From: Actinomycetota bacterium
GTDB lineage: Bacteria > Actinomycetota > Actinomycetes > S36-B12 > UBA5976
Assembly: GCA_009885745.1 (NCBI GenBank)
Contig: VFKC01000017.1
Coordinates: 1-55,905 of the forward strand
Direction: 5' to 3'
Length of the DNA: 55,905 nt
Part shown: positions 1 through 8,985 of the stretch, one piece after another
Numbering within the stretch: position 1 is the first letter of the stretch
Layout: each line of letters starts with the position of its first letter
Notes under the pieces: model-generated
Databases searched by the model: none
Seen by the model: only the letters and a program-made list of their open reading frames with translations
Told to the model about the DNA's origin: nothing
Made by a program: the position numbers and the translations under genes

Positions 1-178
1 AGTCTAATTCCTGACTGGTGGCGCGCTCGGAATATGTGAGCTGACTCATTCGATGTTGAGGAGTGCCGCACAAGCGCGAGTGTGAACAGGGGCCGGTCAA
101 TTGCGGGGACAGGAACCGTCGTGTCTCGCGCGCACATGCGCGAGACACTCCTCCCAAATCCTGGCTCACTTACTTATT

Positions 179-216
179 AAAAACGAAAGACCCCCTGATG
201 GGGGTCTTTCGTTTTT
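179..216 (-). terminator. Intrinsic terminator downstream of tRNA-fMet
   Basis: Perfect 17-bp stem AAAAACGAAAGACCCCC/GGGGGTCTTTCGTTTTT with TGAT loop; A/T tracts on both sides, so potentially bidirectional. Confidence 0.9.
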
Positions 217-218
217 AG

Positions 219-292
219 TAGCGGGGACAGGATTTGAACCTGTGACCTCTGGGTTATGAGCCCAGCGAGCTACCGAGCTGCTCCACCCCGCG
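219..292 (-). tRNA. tRNA-fMet (CAT), initiator
   Basis: Reverse complement CGCGGGGTGGAGCAGCTCGGTAGCTCGCTGGGCTCATAACCCAGAGGTCACAGGTTCAAATCCTGTCCCCGCTA: cloverleaf, CAT anticodon, GGG/CCC anticodon-stem pairs and unpaired C1:T72 typical of initiator tRNA. Confidence 0.95.
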
Positions 293-369
293 TCGGTTTC
301 TTAAGGATACGCCAGATAACCCGCCAGGCAAAATTACACTCATTCGAATAATCTGGCGCACCCAAGAAA

Positions 370-3201
370 TTATTTACTACTTAATGCATCCTCGGCTGAA
401 GTGGCACGAGCCAACGCAGCAGCAAGTTTCTTTTGCGCGGCACCATAAGCAGTGAAGTCACCCTTAGCTAATGCAGCCTGTCCCTCAATGTATGCCTTGT
501 TAGCATCTGAAATAGCAGCAGCAAGTTTCTCTGCCGGTGTACTAACAGTCCCACCGTTGTCTGTGCCACCGCCGCCGCCACTATCAATCTGCTCACTAAA
601 CACCTTGACCAAAGCAGTCTGTAAATCATTTTCGAAAGCGACCTTTGATCCGAAGGAAACAAGAACCTTACGCAATAGCGGATAGCCGCCACCCTGACTT
701 GCCCGAATGTAAACCGGCTCTAGATAAAGAATTCCACCACCAACAGGTAGGGACAGCAAGTTGCCTAACTGAACATCCGAACCACCTTGACGCAGTAGCG
801 ACAATTGTGATGAGACGGCAGGATCTGACTCAAAGTTATTCTGCACCTGAGTTGGCCCTGGAATAGTTGTGTTTCGCGGCAACTGCAAAACTCGAATCGT
901 TCCATAATCAGGACCAGCATCAGCGTTGACAGACATGAACGCTGCCAAGGTTTGACGCTTACTTGGGGCAAATGCACTGGTCAACGAGAACGTTGGCTCT
1001 TTTTGATCAGGCATACGCAACATCATGAAGTAAGGAGGTTGCGCTTGACCAACTGAAGGTTTAGTTGGGTCATTCGGGACATTCCAGTAATCCTGACCGG
1101 AATAAAAGGCTTGTGGATCCTGCACATGGTACTTAGCCAAAATGTCACGTTGGACCTTAAACAAATCTTCTGGGTATCGGATGTGCTCAAGTAAGGATGC
1201 CGAGATTTTGGACTTCGGCTCAACAACACCCGGGAATGCTTTGCGCCAAACCTTTAGCACTGGATCTTTCGTATCCCATTGATAAATACGAACAGTGCCA
1301 TCGTAGGCATCTACTGTGGCTTTGACCGAGTTGCGCATGTACGTCAGATCCTGAGATGAAAGACTTCCCAATCCACCTTGAGCGTTAACCGAATCAGCTG
1401 TTGCATCACGGAGAGAAATACGGGCAGCGTATGGGAATTCATTTGAAGTTGTATAACCATCAACAATCCATTGAATTCGGCCGTCAATAACTGCTGGATA
1501 AGGATCCCCATCAAGAGTTAGCCAAGGAGCGACCTTCTTAACACGTATTTGTGGTGAGCGGTCGTAAAGAATTTTTGACCCCGGCGCAATTTGATTAGAA
1601 AGCAAGATATTCGCTTCACGATAGTGCAGCGCGAAAACTGCCCGTTGGAATAAATTGCCAACAGGAACGCCACCCTTACCTGTGTAGGTGTTATTGGCTT
1701 GACCGTTAGCGCTCTTGTCATCTGGGTAATCTAATTCGCGCGGTTCCCCACCCTTAGGACTGCCGACAATTGAGTAAGCCGGTGAGCGTTCACCGAAGTA
1801 AACCCTCGGCTGCTTTATGTCAAGCTTTCCAACCGGAGGAATGTCACTTTCGAGGAAGTTTGGTGAACCATCATTGCGAGCAGAATTATCAGCAGCAGCA
1901 ACTACGCCGTAGCCGTGGGTAAAGACCATGTGATCGTTGAACCAGTTGCGCTGTGAATCTGCCAAACCCGAAAGGCTAACCTCTCGAACTGCCAGAATTG
2001 TCCCCTGCTTAACTTTGTTAATTTTGTAACGATCAATGTCCAAAGAATCAGGGAATGAATAGAAGCCACGAATCTGCTGCAAATTCTGGAAAGTTGGTGA
2101 AACAAGACTCGGATCAAGTAGGCGAGCATTAGAAAGTGTGCCCTTGTCCTTGGTGAAAGAGGCCAATGATGGATTATCGATTGCCTTATATTCAGTGATC
2201 TTCACTTTGTCGAGACCATAAGCAGTGCGCGTGGCTTCAAGGTTTCGCTGAATGTAGGGAGTTTCCTTTTGTAGTTCGCTTGGCTTTACCTGGACCTGTT
2301 GCACGAATGCAGGATAAAGTCCACCAATTAAAAGTGAGGCGCCTAACATCACACCAAATGCGATGAACGGCAAGGATGTAGCTGCGCGGAAAAGTGAGAC
2401 AAAGAAAAGTATTGCTGTTGCGAAAGCAATGTAACTCAAGATTGTCTTAGCCGGCACGAGTGCATTGACATCCGTGAATCTCAATCCGCTAATTAGTGAA
2501 TCGGATTTTGTCGCAAGTGAGTATTTGTCGATTGAGTATGCAATGCCCTTGAGCAAAACAATGACACCAAGAAAAAATGTTAAATGTCGTCTGGCACTAG
2601 GTGAGGTGTTTTGGCCAGGTGCTGAACTAAGACCACCATAAATGTAGTGAATGATGAGGTTAACAATTAGCGCGACGAATGCCAGTGTGAATGCGCTGCC
2701 AAGTAAAAATTTTAAGAACGGCAATTCAAACGCATAAAAAGAAATGTCCTTACCAAACTGAGGATCCTTCTGCCCGAAAGGAACAGAGTTAGTCCACATT
2801 AAGTAAGTTCGCCATTGCGCGGCCGCTGACAAGGCGCTCAAGAGACCAAAGACTGCCGGAGCAGCAATAAATAAGCTCTTGCGAATTGGCTCGAGGCTAT
2901 CGCGATAGCGCTGCATAGCTAACTCTTCTGGTGTCGTGGGAATTGTTAGCACTCTTGACCGATAAGCAAATGTTGCTGAAGCCCAAAGCACGACTGTTGT
3001 CAGAACAAAAACTACGACGAAGAGTGTTCCACGAACTACCAATTGTTTTGCAAATACATCAGTGCGCTCGAGTGATGAGAACCATTGCCAATCCGTCCAG
3101 AATCCGGCCACTAGCGAGAACAAAATGAACAGGACAGCAATCACCCCCAAAGTAATTCCAAGGGGACTTCGACGCTGACTTTGCTGATTGTAAATGCTCA
3201 C
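370..3201 (-). CDS. UPF0182 family large membrane protein (Rv3193c-like)
   Basis: 943 aa ORF, several N-terminal TM segments, long extracellular domain, Gly-rich C-terminal linker; position matches actinobacterial synteny. Confidence 0.9.
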   Translation of the reverse strand: MSIYNQQSQRRSPLGITLGVIAVLFILFSLVAGFWTDWQWFSSLERTDVFAKQLVVRGTLFVVVFVLTTVVLWASATFAYRSRVLTIPTTPEELAMQRYRDSLEPIRKSLFIAAPAVFGLLSALSAAAQWRTYLMWTNSVPFGQKDPQFGKDISFYAFELPFLKFLLGSAFTLAFVALIVNLIIHYIYGGLSSAPGQNTSPSARRHLTFFLGVIVLLKGIAYSIDKYSLATKSDSLISGLRFTDVNALVPAKTILSYIAFATAILFFVSLFRAATSLPFIAFGVMLGASLLIGGLYPAFVQQVQVKPSELQKETPYIQRNLEATRTAYGLDKVKITEYKAIDNPSLASFTKDKGTLSNARLLDPSLVSPTFQNLQQIRGFYSFPDSLDIDRYKINKVKQGTILAVREVSLSGLADSQRNWFNDHMVFTHGYGVVAAADNSARNDGSPNFLESDIPPVGKLDIKQPRVYFGERSPAYSIVGSPKGGEPRELDYPDDKSANGQANNTYTGKGGVPVGNLFQRAVFALHYREANILLSNQIAPGSKILYDRSPQIRVKKVAPWLTLDGDPYPAVIDGRIQWIVDGYTTSNEFPYAARISLRDATADSVNAQGGLGSLSSQDLTYMRNSVKATVDAYDGTVRIYQWDTKDPVLKVWRKAFPGVVEPKSKISASLLEHIRYPEDLFKVQRDILAKYHVQDPQAFYSGQDYWNVPNDPTKPSVGQAQPPYFMMLRMPDQKEPTFSLTSAFAPSKRQTLAAFMSVNADAGPDYGTIRVLQLPRNTTIPGPTQVQNNFESDPAVSSQLSLLRQGGSDVQLGNLLSLPVGGGILYLEPVYIRASQGGGYPLLRKVLVSFGSKVAFENDLQTALVKVFSEQIDSGGGGGTDNGGTVSTPAEKLAAAISDANKAYIEGQAALAKGDFTAYGAAQKKLAAALARATSAEDALSSK

Positions 3202-3265
3202 GTCCCAATACTATGAGTCCAAGACACACTTCGCCTTTGCTTCACAAATAAGGCAAACTGTGTTT

Positions 3266-3781
3266 ATGGATTTTGCGCTCAATCTCGAAGCACTGGTACG
3301 AGAAGTTGAAGAACATGTTGGTAACGCTGGCTGGGATCAGCCAGCCCGCTTATTCGCCTTAATCCCAACAGCAGCTTTGATTGCTGCAAATCCGCAAACA
3401 GCGAAAGAACTCGGTATTACAGGAGATTTGCCTCTCACATCGGTTGAGCAAGAACTGGATTCACAGATAAGTCTTGAGGATCTTCTGGGCACTATTGCCT
3501 GGCCACAGGATGTTCAAGGAGCCATTCTGGTGCTTGAACGCATCGTTTTGCCACCTGCTGCCGAATCTGAGTTACCAACTGATACCGATAGTGAACTACT
3601 AGATGCGGCTTTCGCACATCCACAACGCCGTGATGTCCGCATTGTTAGTGCAGTTTTGCGAAGTGGTCAAAATCTCAATGCCCTGAGGCACCGAACACAC
3701 GATGAAATTACGGCAGTAGCAGTTGCCCCAAATCTTGTGAGCAGACTGAATGACTCTCTGCTAGCAACATTTGCTGAATAG
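3266..3781 (+). CDS. Conserved actinobacterial hypothetical protein (PPA1397-like)
   Basis: ORF open from 3194; likely start at internal Met (MDFALNLEALVREVEEHVGNAGWDQPARLFALIPT); divergent from UPF0182. Confidence 0.7.
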   Translation: MDFALNLEALVREVEEHVGNAGWDQPARLFALIPTAALIAANPQTAKELGITGDLPLTSVEQELDSQISLEDLLGTIAWPQDVQGAILVLERIVLPPAAESELPTDTDSELLDAAFAHPQRRDVRIVSAVLRSGQNLNALRHRTHDEITAVAVAPNLVSRLNDSLLATFAE

Positions 3782-3830
3782 GGTTTGATCGCTTTTTGCT
3801 CCCAGATTTAAGAGCAAATCTGATCTCAGG

Positions 3831-4142
3831 TTAGGGAGTTTCGCCCAAGTTAAGCGGGGCGCTAATCATCCGCAGCAACCCAGTACCGCCGGAGATGTTA
3901 GTAACATCAAAACCTTTTGCAGTTAGAAAGTCGCATGCTTTTGCAGAACGAACACCAGCTTCACAAATTACGTGATACGCCGTTTGGGTATCAAGTTCAC
4001 CAAAACGATCAGGCACAGTTGCAAGTGGCATTAAAATCGCTCCAGGAAAATGACCATCGATGTACTCAAAAGTTTCTCGAACATCGAGCACTGTCGCGCT
4101 CTCTGCAATGTTGACTAATTCCTGTGCTGAGATTTCTTTCAT
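3831..4142 (-). CDS. Rhodanese-like domain protein
   Basis: 103 aa; VLDVRETFEYIDGHFPGAILMPL and active-site loop CEAGVRS. Confidence 0.9.
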   Translation of the reverse strand: MKEISAQELVNIAESATVLDVRETFEYIDGHFPGAILMPLATVPDRFGELDTQTAYHVICEAGVRSAKACDFLTAKGFDVTNISGGTGLLRMISAPLNLGETP

Positions 4143-4188
4143 TTTCGCTCCTTTTTGTCTCGGACCATTATTTGGTGCGCGATAAATT

Positions 4189-5295
4189 TTATTTTTTATT
4201 GACGGAAGGATATTTGTCGTAGCACTCAGGAATTTCTATACCCTTGTTAAACCCCTCAATTGCCCTGACTGCTCCGCTTATGTTCGTAACCGGCGTGACC
4301 GTTAATCCAGCAGGAATGTGACCTAAGACCTCGTCGCAATTTGCGTTCGGAGCCAAGAACAACTTCGCACCCGCACGTTTCGCGCCAACTAATTTGTGGG
4401 CGATTCCACCAATAGGTCCCACTTTTCCAGTCGGCGTGATTGTGCCTGTTCCAGCAATAATCTTGCCACCTGTTAATGACCCGGGCGTCAATTTATCAAT
4501 AATGCCGAGGGCAAACATCGCGCCAGCACTAGGTCCGCCGACATCATCTAGCTCAAAGTCGATTGTGAAGTCTGCTGAATAGAGCATGTCTACCCCGATG
4601 CCGATAAATGGAATCTTAGTTTCGTCCACCTTGGTTGATGGGTCGTCCGGATATGCTCCAGACTTTATTTTTACAACTTCTTTCTTAGCCCCTCGCAAAA
4701 CCTCAAAACTGAAAACTGTGCCTATTGGGCTTGCGCGGATTACTGAGACGACTTGTTTCGGTGTTTTCATCATCACACCATCAATCAGCCGGATATGATC
4801 GCCCGCTTTAAGTTTGTTTGTAGCTGGAACATTATGTTTCACTGAAGTGACTGCAACATCTTGGCGTAACGGCTTGTTTAAGTAGCCCATAGCGGCAGCT
4901 ATTGCATCACTTTGAGAGAGGCTGAAATCCTCCGCACTTTGAATGTAATTATCTTCAGCTGTTTCTCCTGGCGGATAAATTTCTTCTCTCGGAATTACTT
5001 CATTTTCATTATTCAAGAGCGCAAAGATTCCTTGAAGCAAACTGATTCCCTCATCAGGCCCACCTGTTTCAGATACTGTGGTCATGTTCAGTTCACCAGT
5101 GGTCTTATAAGTTTTTGTTCCCGTGATTGAGATTAATTGATTACCCTGATCTGCACCGAGGGTGTTAAAAACTGGTCCTGGCGACAACAATACATATGGA
5201 ACGTTAACCACTGCACCAACGAGCCCCAAGAGGAACACTGAGGCGCTTAAGGTCGGAATAAAACGCCGCAAAACTAAAAGCACCTCCGCGCCCAA
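4189..5295 (-). CDS. PDZ domain / Lon-like (S16) protease, YlbL/Rv3194c-like
   Basis: N-terminal TM, PDZ-like region, DVGGPSAGAMFALGIID Lon-type catalytic Ser motif, AGTGTITPTGKVGPIGGIAHK. Confidence 0.88.
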   Translation of the reverse strand: MGAEVLLVLRRFIPTLSASVFLLGLVGAVVNVPYVLLSPGPVFNTLGADQGNQLISITGTKTYKTTGELNMTTVSETGGPDEGISLLQGIFALLNNENEVIPREEIYPPGETAEDNYIQSAEDFSLSQSDAIAAAMGYLNKPLRQDVAVTSVKHNVPATNKLKAGDHIRLIDGVMMKTPKQVVSVIRASPIGTVFSFEVLRGAKKEVVKIKSGAYPDDPSTKVDETKIPFIGIGVDMLYSADFTIDFELDDVGGPSAGAMFALGIIDKLTPGSLTGGKIIAGTGTITPTGKVGPIGGIAHKLVGAKRAGAKLFLAPNANCDEVLGHIPAGLTVTPVTNISGAVRAIEGFNKGIEIPECYDKYPSVNKK

Positions 5296-5453
5296 CTTCG
5301 ATCAAGAAATCTAACTACATCATCTACTTTACGTTAGTTAATCAATTTGTGAATTGTGCCATAGGCGTATTCGATAAACCCACACAATGCCAACAGCAGG
5401 ATTACGCTTGATGTGTAGCGCACATGCATTATCAGACAGAAAAGTAGGTCAAG

Positions 5454-6800
5454 ATGTCGATTCCATTCGGTTTTTCCCCAGGCGGAAACGATAATGATGG
5501 CCTAGCGGCAATGTTTGAAAATCTTGGGCGCATGCTGCGCAATAGTGGATCCGAGAATACCGATGCCGTTGATTGGTTAACTGCAAATCAGACCAGCAGG
5601 CAAGCTCTGAATAAAGTCGGAGATCCCAAAATAACCTCAGATCAACAAACTGCCATCGCATCTGCAAATGAATTAGCGGAAATCTGGCTAAACGACGCAA
5701 CAAGTTTTCCTAGTCTTGGTATTCCTCTTCTGCCATCCACGCGTGGCGAATGGCTAGACAGGACATTCGATGTTTGGAAGTTAATAGTTGAGCCAGTCGC
5801 TGAAGGCATCTCGAATGCGATGACCTCAATTCTTCCTCAAGGTAAAGACGGACAGAGTGTGGAACTTCCCGAAGAGCTCCTCGCAGGATTACCCGAAGAA
5901 GCCGCTGCCTCGATGCGCGAGCTCCTTAGTTCACAGAATTTATCCGAACTGTTGGGTCCAATCATGGGCATGGCACGCTCAATGGGTGCAACGATGTTTG
6001 GCAATCAATTTGGTCAGGTGCTGGCAACTATGTCTACCGAGGTGCTGTCATTTAGCGATGTCGGAATCCCGTTAACAGAGAACTCGGATCCAATTCTCGT
6101 CCTGGCCAACATAAATGAATTCTCAAAAGACTTGTCAATTTCGAGTGCAGATGTCTTGGTCTATATCTCACTACGAGAATTGGCACATCAACGCTTATTC
6201 GCTCATACACCTTGGCTGAGGTCGCAAGCACTGACTGCAATTGGCGACTACGCTCGCGGAGTGAAAATTGATACCAGCAAGATTGAAGTGATAATTTCCG
6301 AAAGTAATCCTCAAGATTTGGAATCGATGCAAACAACTTTGGGTTCAGAACTATTTGAAGGCACAACTTCACCTGAGCAACTTGCTGCGTTGGCCCGACT
6401 TGAACTTCTGTTAGCGCTGATCGAAGGTTGGGTCACAACAGTTGTCACATCAGCGATTTCAAATCGTCTGCCAAGTGCTGTGGCTCTTGAAGAAACATTC
6501 AGGCGCAGGCGTGCTGCTGGCGGACCCGCTGAGAAATTATTCTCAGGACTAGTGGGCCTGGAACTTCGCCCCCGACGCTTGCGTGAGGCAAATGAATTAT
6601 GGGTTGGGCTAACCCGCGAAAGAGGAATCGTGAATCGTGATGCGCTCTGGTTGCATCCAGATTTGTTGCCGAATGCAGATGACATTGACAACAATGAAGG
6701 CTTTATCGCTGGTCAAACACATGACTTGATGAGCGACCTGGATAAAGCAATGGAAACGCCCGGCCCTGCCGAGGATCCCCAGCAGCCTTCGGTCGAATAA
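5454..6800 (+). CDS. DUF2342 family ('zinc-dependent metalloprotease'/putative hydrolase, Rv3195-like)
   Basis: N-terminal MSIPFGFSPGGN..., LRELAHQRLFAHTPWL region, synteny; no canonical HEXXH visible. Confidence 0.75.
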   Translation: MSIPFGFSPGGNDNDGLAAMFENLGRMLRNSGSENTDAVDWLTANQTSRQALNKVGDPKITSDQQTAIASANELAEIWLNDATSFPSLGIPLLPSTRGEWLDRTFDVWKLIVEPVAEGISNAMTSILPQGKDGQSVELPEELLAGLPEEAAASMRELLSSQNLSELLGPIMGMARSMGATMFGNQFGQVLATMSTEVLSFSDVGIPLTENSDPILVLANINEFSKDLSISSADVLVYISLRELAHQRLFAHTPWLRSQALTAIGDYARGVKIDTSKIEVIISESNPQDLESMQTTLGSELFEGTTSPEQLAALARLELLLALIEGWVTTVVTSAISNRLPSAVALEETFRRRRAAGGPAEKLFSGLVGLELRPRRLREANELWVGLTRERGIVNRDALWLHPDLLPNADDIDNNEGFIAGQTHDLMSDLDKAMETPGPAEDPQQPSVE

Positions 6801-6836
6801 TTCGTTTAGTAAGTTTCATCGACTTGTGCGATGTAT

Positions 6837-7490
6837 CTACTTACTCTGCTCCCCCAATGAATATCCTCGGAGAAACTCTTGGGCCATTTTATGTTCAGGG
6901 AAACTTTCCATAAGAGCCTGGAATTTCGGCCCATGATTGGCCACAAGTAAATGAATTAATTCGTGTAAGACGACAGCATCAATCACATAGTGCGGAGCCT
7001 TTTGTAATCTATGCGAAATGCGTATTGCGCCTGTAGCTGGAGTACAAGAACCCCATCTTGAATTTTGATTCGATACCCATTTCACAGTCACACCCTTTGG
7101 ATGCTTCTCAAATAGATCAAGATGTAAATATTGCACACTCAGTTGGCGTGCTCTCTTTTCAAGTTCCTCATGGGACGTGGACAAAGCCTTCCGCAAATCC
7201 AATTTGGCCACCAACTCGGTGACAATTGAATCAAGTTCCGCTTTTGCTATCGATTTTGGTGCATTAATAATGATCCGATCACCTTCACGCACTGCGGATA
7301 CAGAACGCTTACGTCGGGCGCTGAAACGGATTTCAATTTTGGTATTTGTCGTGAGTGCTTCTGCATTTTCAACCGAAGATGGTTCAGCATATTCTCGAAT
7401 TAAGGCTGGATTGAGTTGCCCTTCATCATCGAACATTTGGCCCAAATCACAAGCGTCATCAAAAAATGATGAACTCTCGAGGGCGGACAT
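6837..7490 (-). CDS. YgjP-like (M48-type/SprT-like) metallopeptidase
   Basis: HELIHLLVANHGPKF (HEXXH) and NSRWGSCTP motifs; ORF open from 7520 (TTG) but ATG at 7490 is the likely start. Confidence 0.88.
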   Translation of the reverse strand: MSALESSSFFDDACDLGQMFDDEGQLNPALIREYAEPSSVENAEALTTNTKIEIRFSARRKRSVSAVREGDRIIINAPKSIAKAELDSIVTELVAKLDLRKALSTSHEELEKRARQLSVQYLHLDLFEKHPKGVTVKWVSNQNSRWGSCTPATGAIRISHRLQKAPHYVIDAVVLHELIHLLVANHGPKFQALMESFPEHKMAQEFLRGYSLGEQSK

Positions 7491-7525
7491 AGGTTTTAGG
7501 TTAACCCAATTGACGGACAAAAAAG

Positions 7526-7599
7526 TGAAGCTCTCGAGGCGCGTGCTCGCTCGTTCGCCTTCCCCTTGCGAACGTCGGCTCGTTATCTCGAGAGCTTCA
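7526..7599 (-). other. Long hairpin with 3' T6 (candidate attenuator/sRNA terminator) upstream of the YgjP gene
   Basis: 13-bp perfect arms TGAAGCTCTCGAG/CTCGAGAGCTTCA, inner CGTTCGC/GCGAACG stem with AAGGGGAAG loop, then CTTTTTT on the minus strand. Confidence 0.7.
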
Positions 7600-7665
7600 A
7601 CTCATGAAAACTTAGACTGTTTGCTTGCGGCAGACAATGATTTCGTCGAACTAGCTGGACTCCCC

Positions 7666-7806
7666 TGTGGATGAAGTTGTGGATGACATGGGGAAATCGC
7701 CACGTACATCTGGGGATTAAGGGTGCAAAACCTGTTAACAAGTTTGTGTGTTACCGAGCGATACCTTGCAATACGTGGACTTATCCCCAGTACGTGTTGT
7801 GGAGAA
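7666..7806. promoter_or_regulatory. Cluster of DnaA-box-like 9-mers
   Basis: TGTGGATGA (7666-7674), TGTGGATGA (7678-7686), TGGGGATTA (7711-7719), TTATCCCCA (7781-7789), TGTGGAGAA (7798-7806); each within 1 mismatch of TTATCC(A/C)CA or its complement. Confidence 0.5.
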
Positions 7807-7919
7807 AAAATAGATTGAATCAGCACAGAATTAGTTCCAAAATTTGCAACCAACAGTTAGCACACAACTTCTGTTGACGGCTTAAAAAATTCACAGCCTC
7901 CAAGTTGAACTGTTTGTTT

Positions 7920-8975
7920 ATGACAACAAAACTTGCAATTAAATCCGGGGTCCATATTTTGTGGCGCAATAAACATGAGATTCAGATTGGTATCGATCCA
8001 ACAAAGTCATTGATTGTTGATGCCCAGATTGGAAAGCGCATTCTGGAACTTTGTGACGGAACTAGAACTATGCAAAATGTAATTGATGAAATGACTCAAG
8101 TAGCGAGCGGCCGCGAAACTATTTGCAATTTGTTGAATCTCTTATCAAATCAAGGTTTGCTTGTTGGGCAAGAAGATTTTCAATCTAGTGAAATCTCCAT
8201 AAAGAAAAATGCTGTTTTGCATAATTCCGATGCTCGGTTTTTAGCACAGCGTGACCTATCCCATCCAGCTACTAATTTTACGAATCGACTCAGCGCAGAT
8301 ATTCACATCTATGGTGGAGGCCGACTGGGTATGACCATCGCACTGCTTCTGGCAACCGGCGGTTTTCAAAAAATATTTGTCAAAGATGAGCAGCTAATTA
8401 CTGCGAGTGATTTGAGCGCTTGGGGTGCAAGTCGAATAGATATTGGAATGCGTCGTGACAAAGTAGCGATGCAACTAATTGAGAGAGTTCAAGCAGGAGC
8501 CACTCAGCGAACTGGGAGTAATCAAAATTCTCAAGCGCATAGGCTGAAAATCCTCGCACCAGATTGTGTGGCTGACTACCCATGGATCAGTCCCGATCAA
8601 TCTGATAGCTGTTTGACAAGTGACACTCCCCATATTTTTGCCACATTGGCTGGGTCAAAGTCAATGAAGAGTTCAATAATTCAGCCTGGTATAAATGGTT
8701 GCATTCGATGTATGCATAGTTATCTGACTGATCGCGATCCGGCTTGGCCAATTGTGTGTGCTCAACTTATTGGGCGGACGTCTGCAGATGTTTCCCCCAC
8801 GGGATTAGTAATGAGCACCGCCTTGAAAGTTGCCGCCAGCGTGAGCGAATGGTTTGATAGCGCGAAGAATCAAGCGAACCTGATTGAAGTTAATAGCTGG
8901 CCTGACGGACTTACTCAAAACATATGGAATGAACCCCATCCTGCCTGCGGATGCGGTTGGAACACGACTAGTTAA
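7920..8975 (+). CDS. ThiF/E1-like protein with N-terminal RRE/PqqD-like domain ('TOMM leader peptide-binding'-type, Rv3196-like)
   Basis: N-terminal PqqD-like fold region (ILWRNKHEIQIGIDPTKSLIVDAQIGKRILELCDGTRT), Rossmann IYGGGRLGMTIALLLATGG, paired Cys GCIRCMH and CGCGW; ORF open from 7905. Confidence 0.72.
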   Translation: MTTKLAIKSGVHILWRNKHEIQIGIDPTKSLIVDAQIGKRILELCDGTRTMQNVIDEMTQVASGRETICNLLNLLSNQGLLVGQEDFQSSEISIKKNAVLHNSDARFLAQRDLSHPATNFTNRLSADIHIYGGGRLGMTIALLLATGGFQKIFVKDEQLITASDLSAWGASRIDIGMRRDKVAMQLIERVQAGATQRTGSNQNSQAHRLKILAPDCVADYPWISPDQSDSCLTSDTPHIFATLAGSKSMKSSIIQPGINGCIRCMHSYLTDRDPAWPIVCAQLIGRTSADVSPTGLVMSTALKVAASVSEWFDSAKNQANLIEVNSWPDGLTQNIWNEPHPACGCGWNTTS

Positions 8976-8985
8976 CAATTGGAAT

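Noticed and set aside
1-137. Short open frames at the left edge (plus strand SLIPDWWRARNM*, minus strand MCARDTTVPVPAIDRPLF...)
   Set aside because: Too short and truncated by the window edge to assign; both frames overlap the inverted repeats.
3831-4142. Rhodanese as part of a sulfur-relay or thiopeptide system with the E1-like gene
   Set aside because: Four kilobases away on the other strand with unrelated genes between; no evidence of linkage.
7521-7904. Chromosomal replication origin at the DnaA-box-like cluster
   Set aside because: No dnaA, dnaN, gyrB or rpmH nearby, and the surrounding synteny is not the actinobacterial oriC region; kept only as a DnaA-box-like cluster.
7920-8975. Complete RiPP biosynthetic cluster around the E1-like protein
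   Set aside because: No YcaO, flavin dehydrogenase, radical SAM, exporter or precursor peptide visible in the flanking genes.
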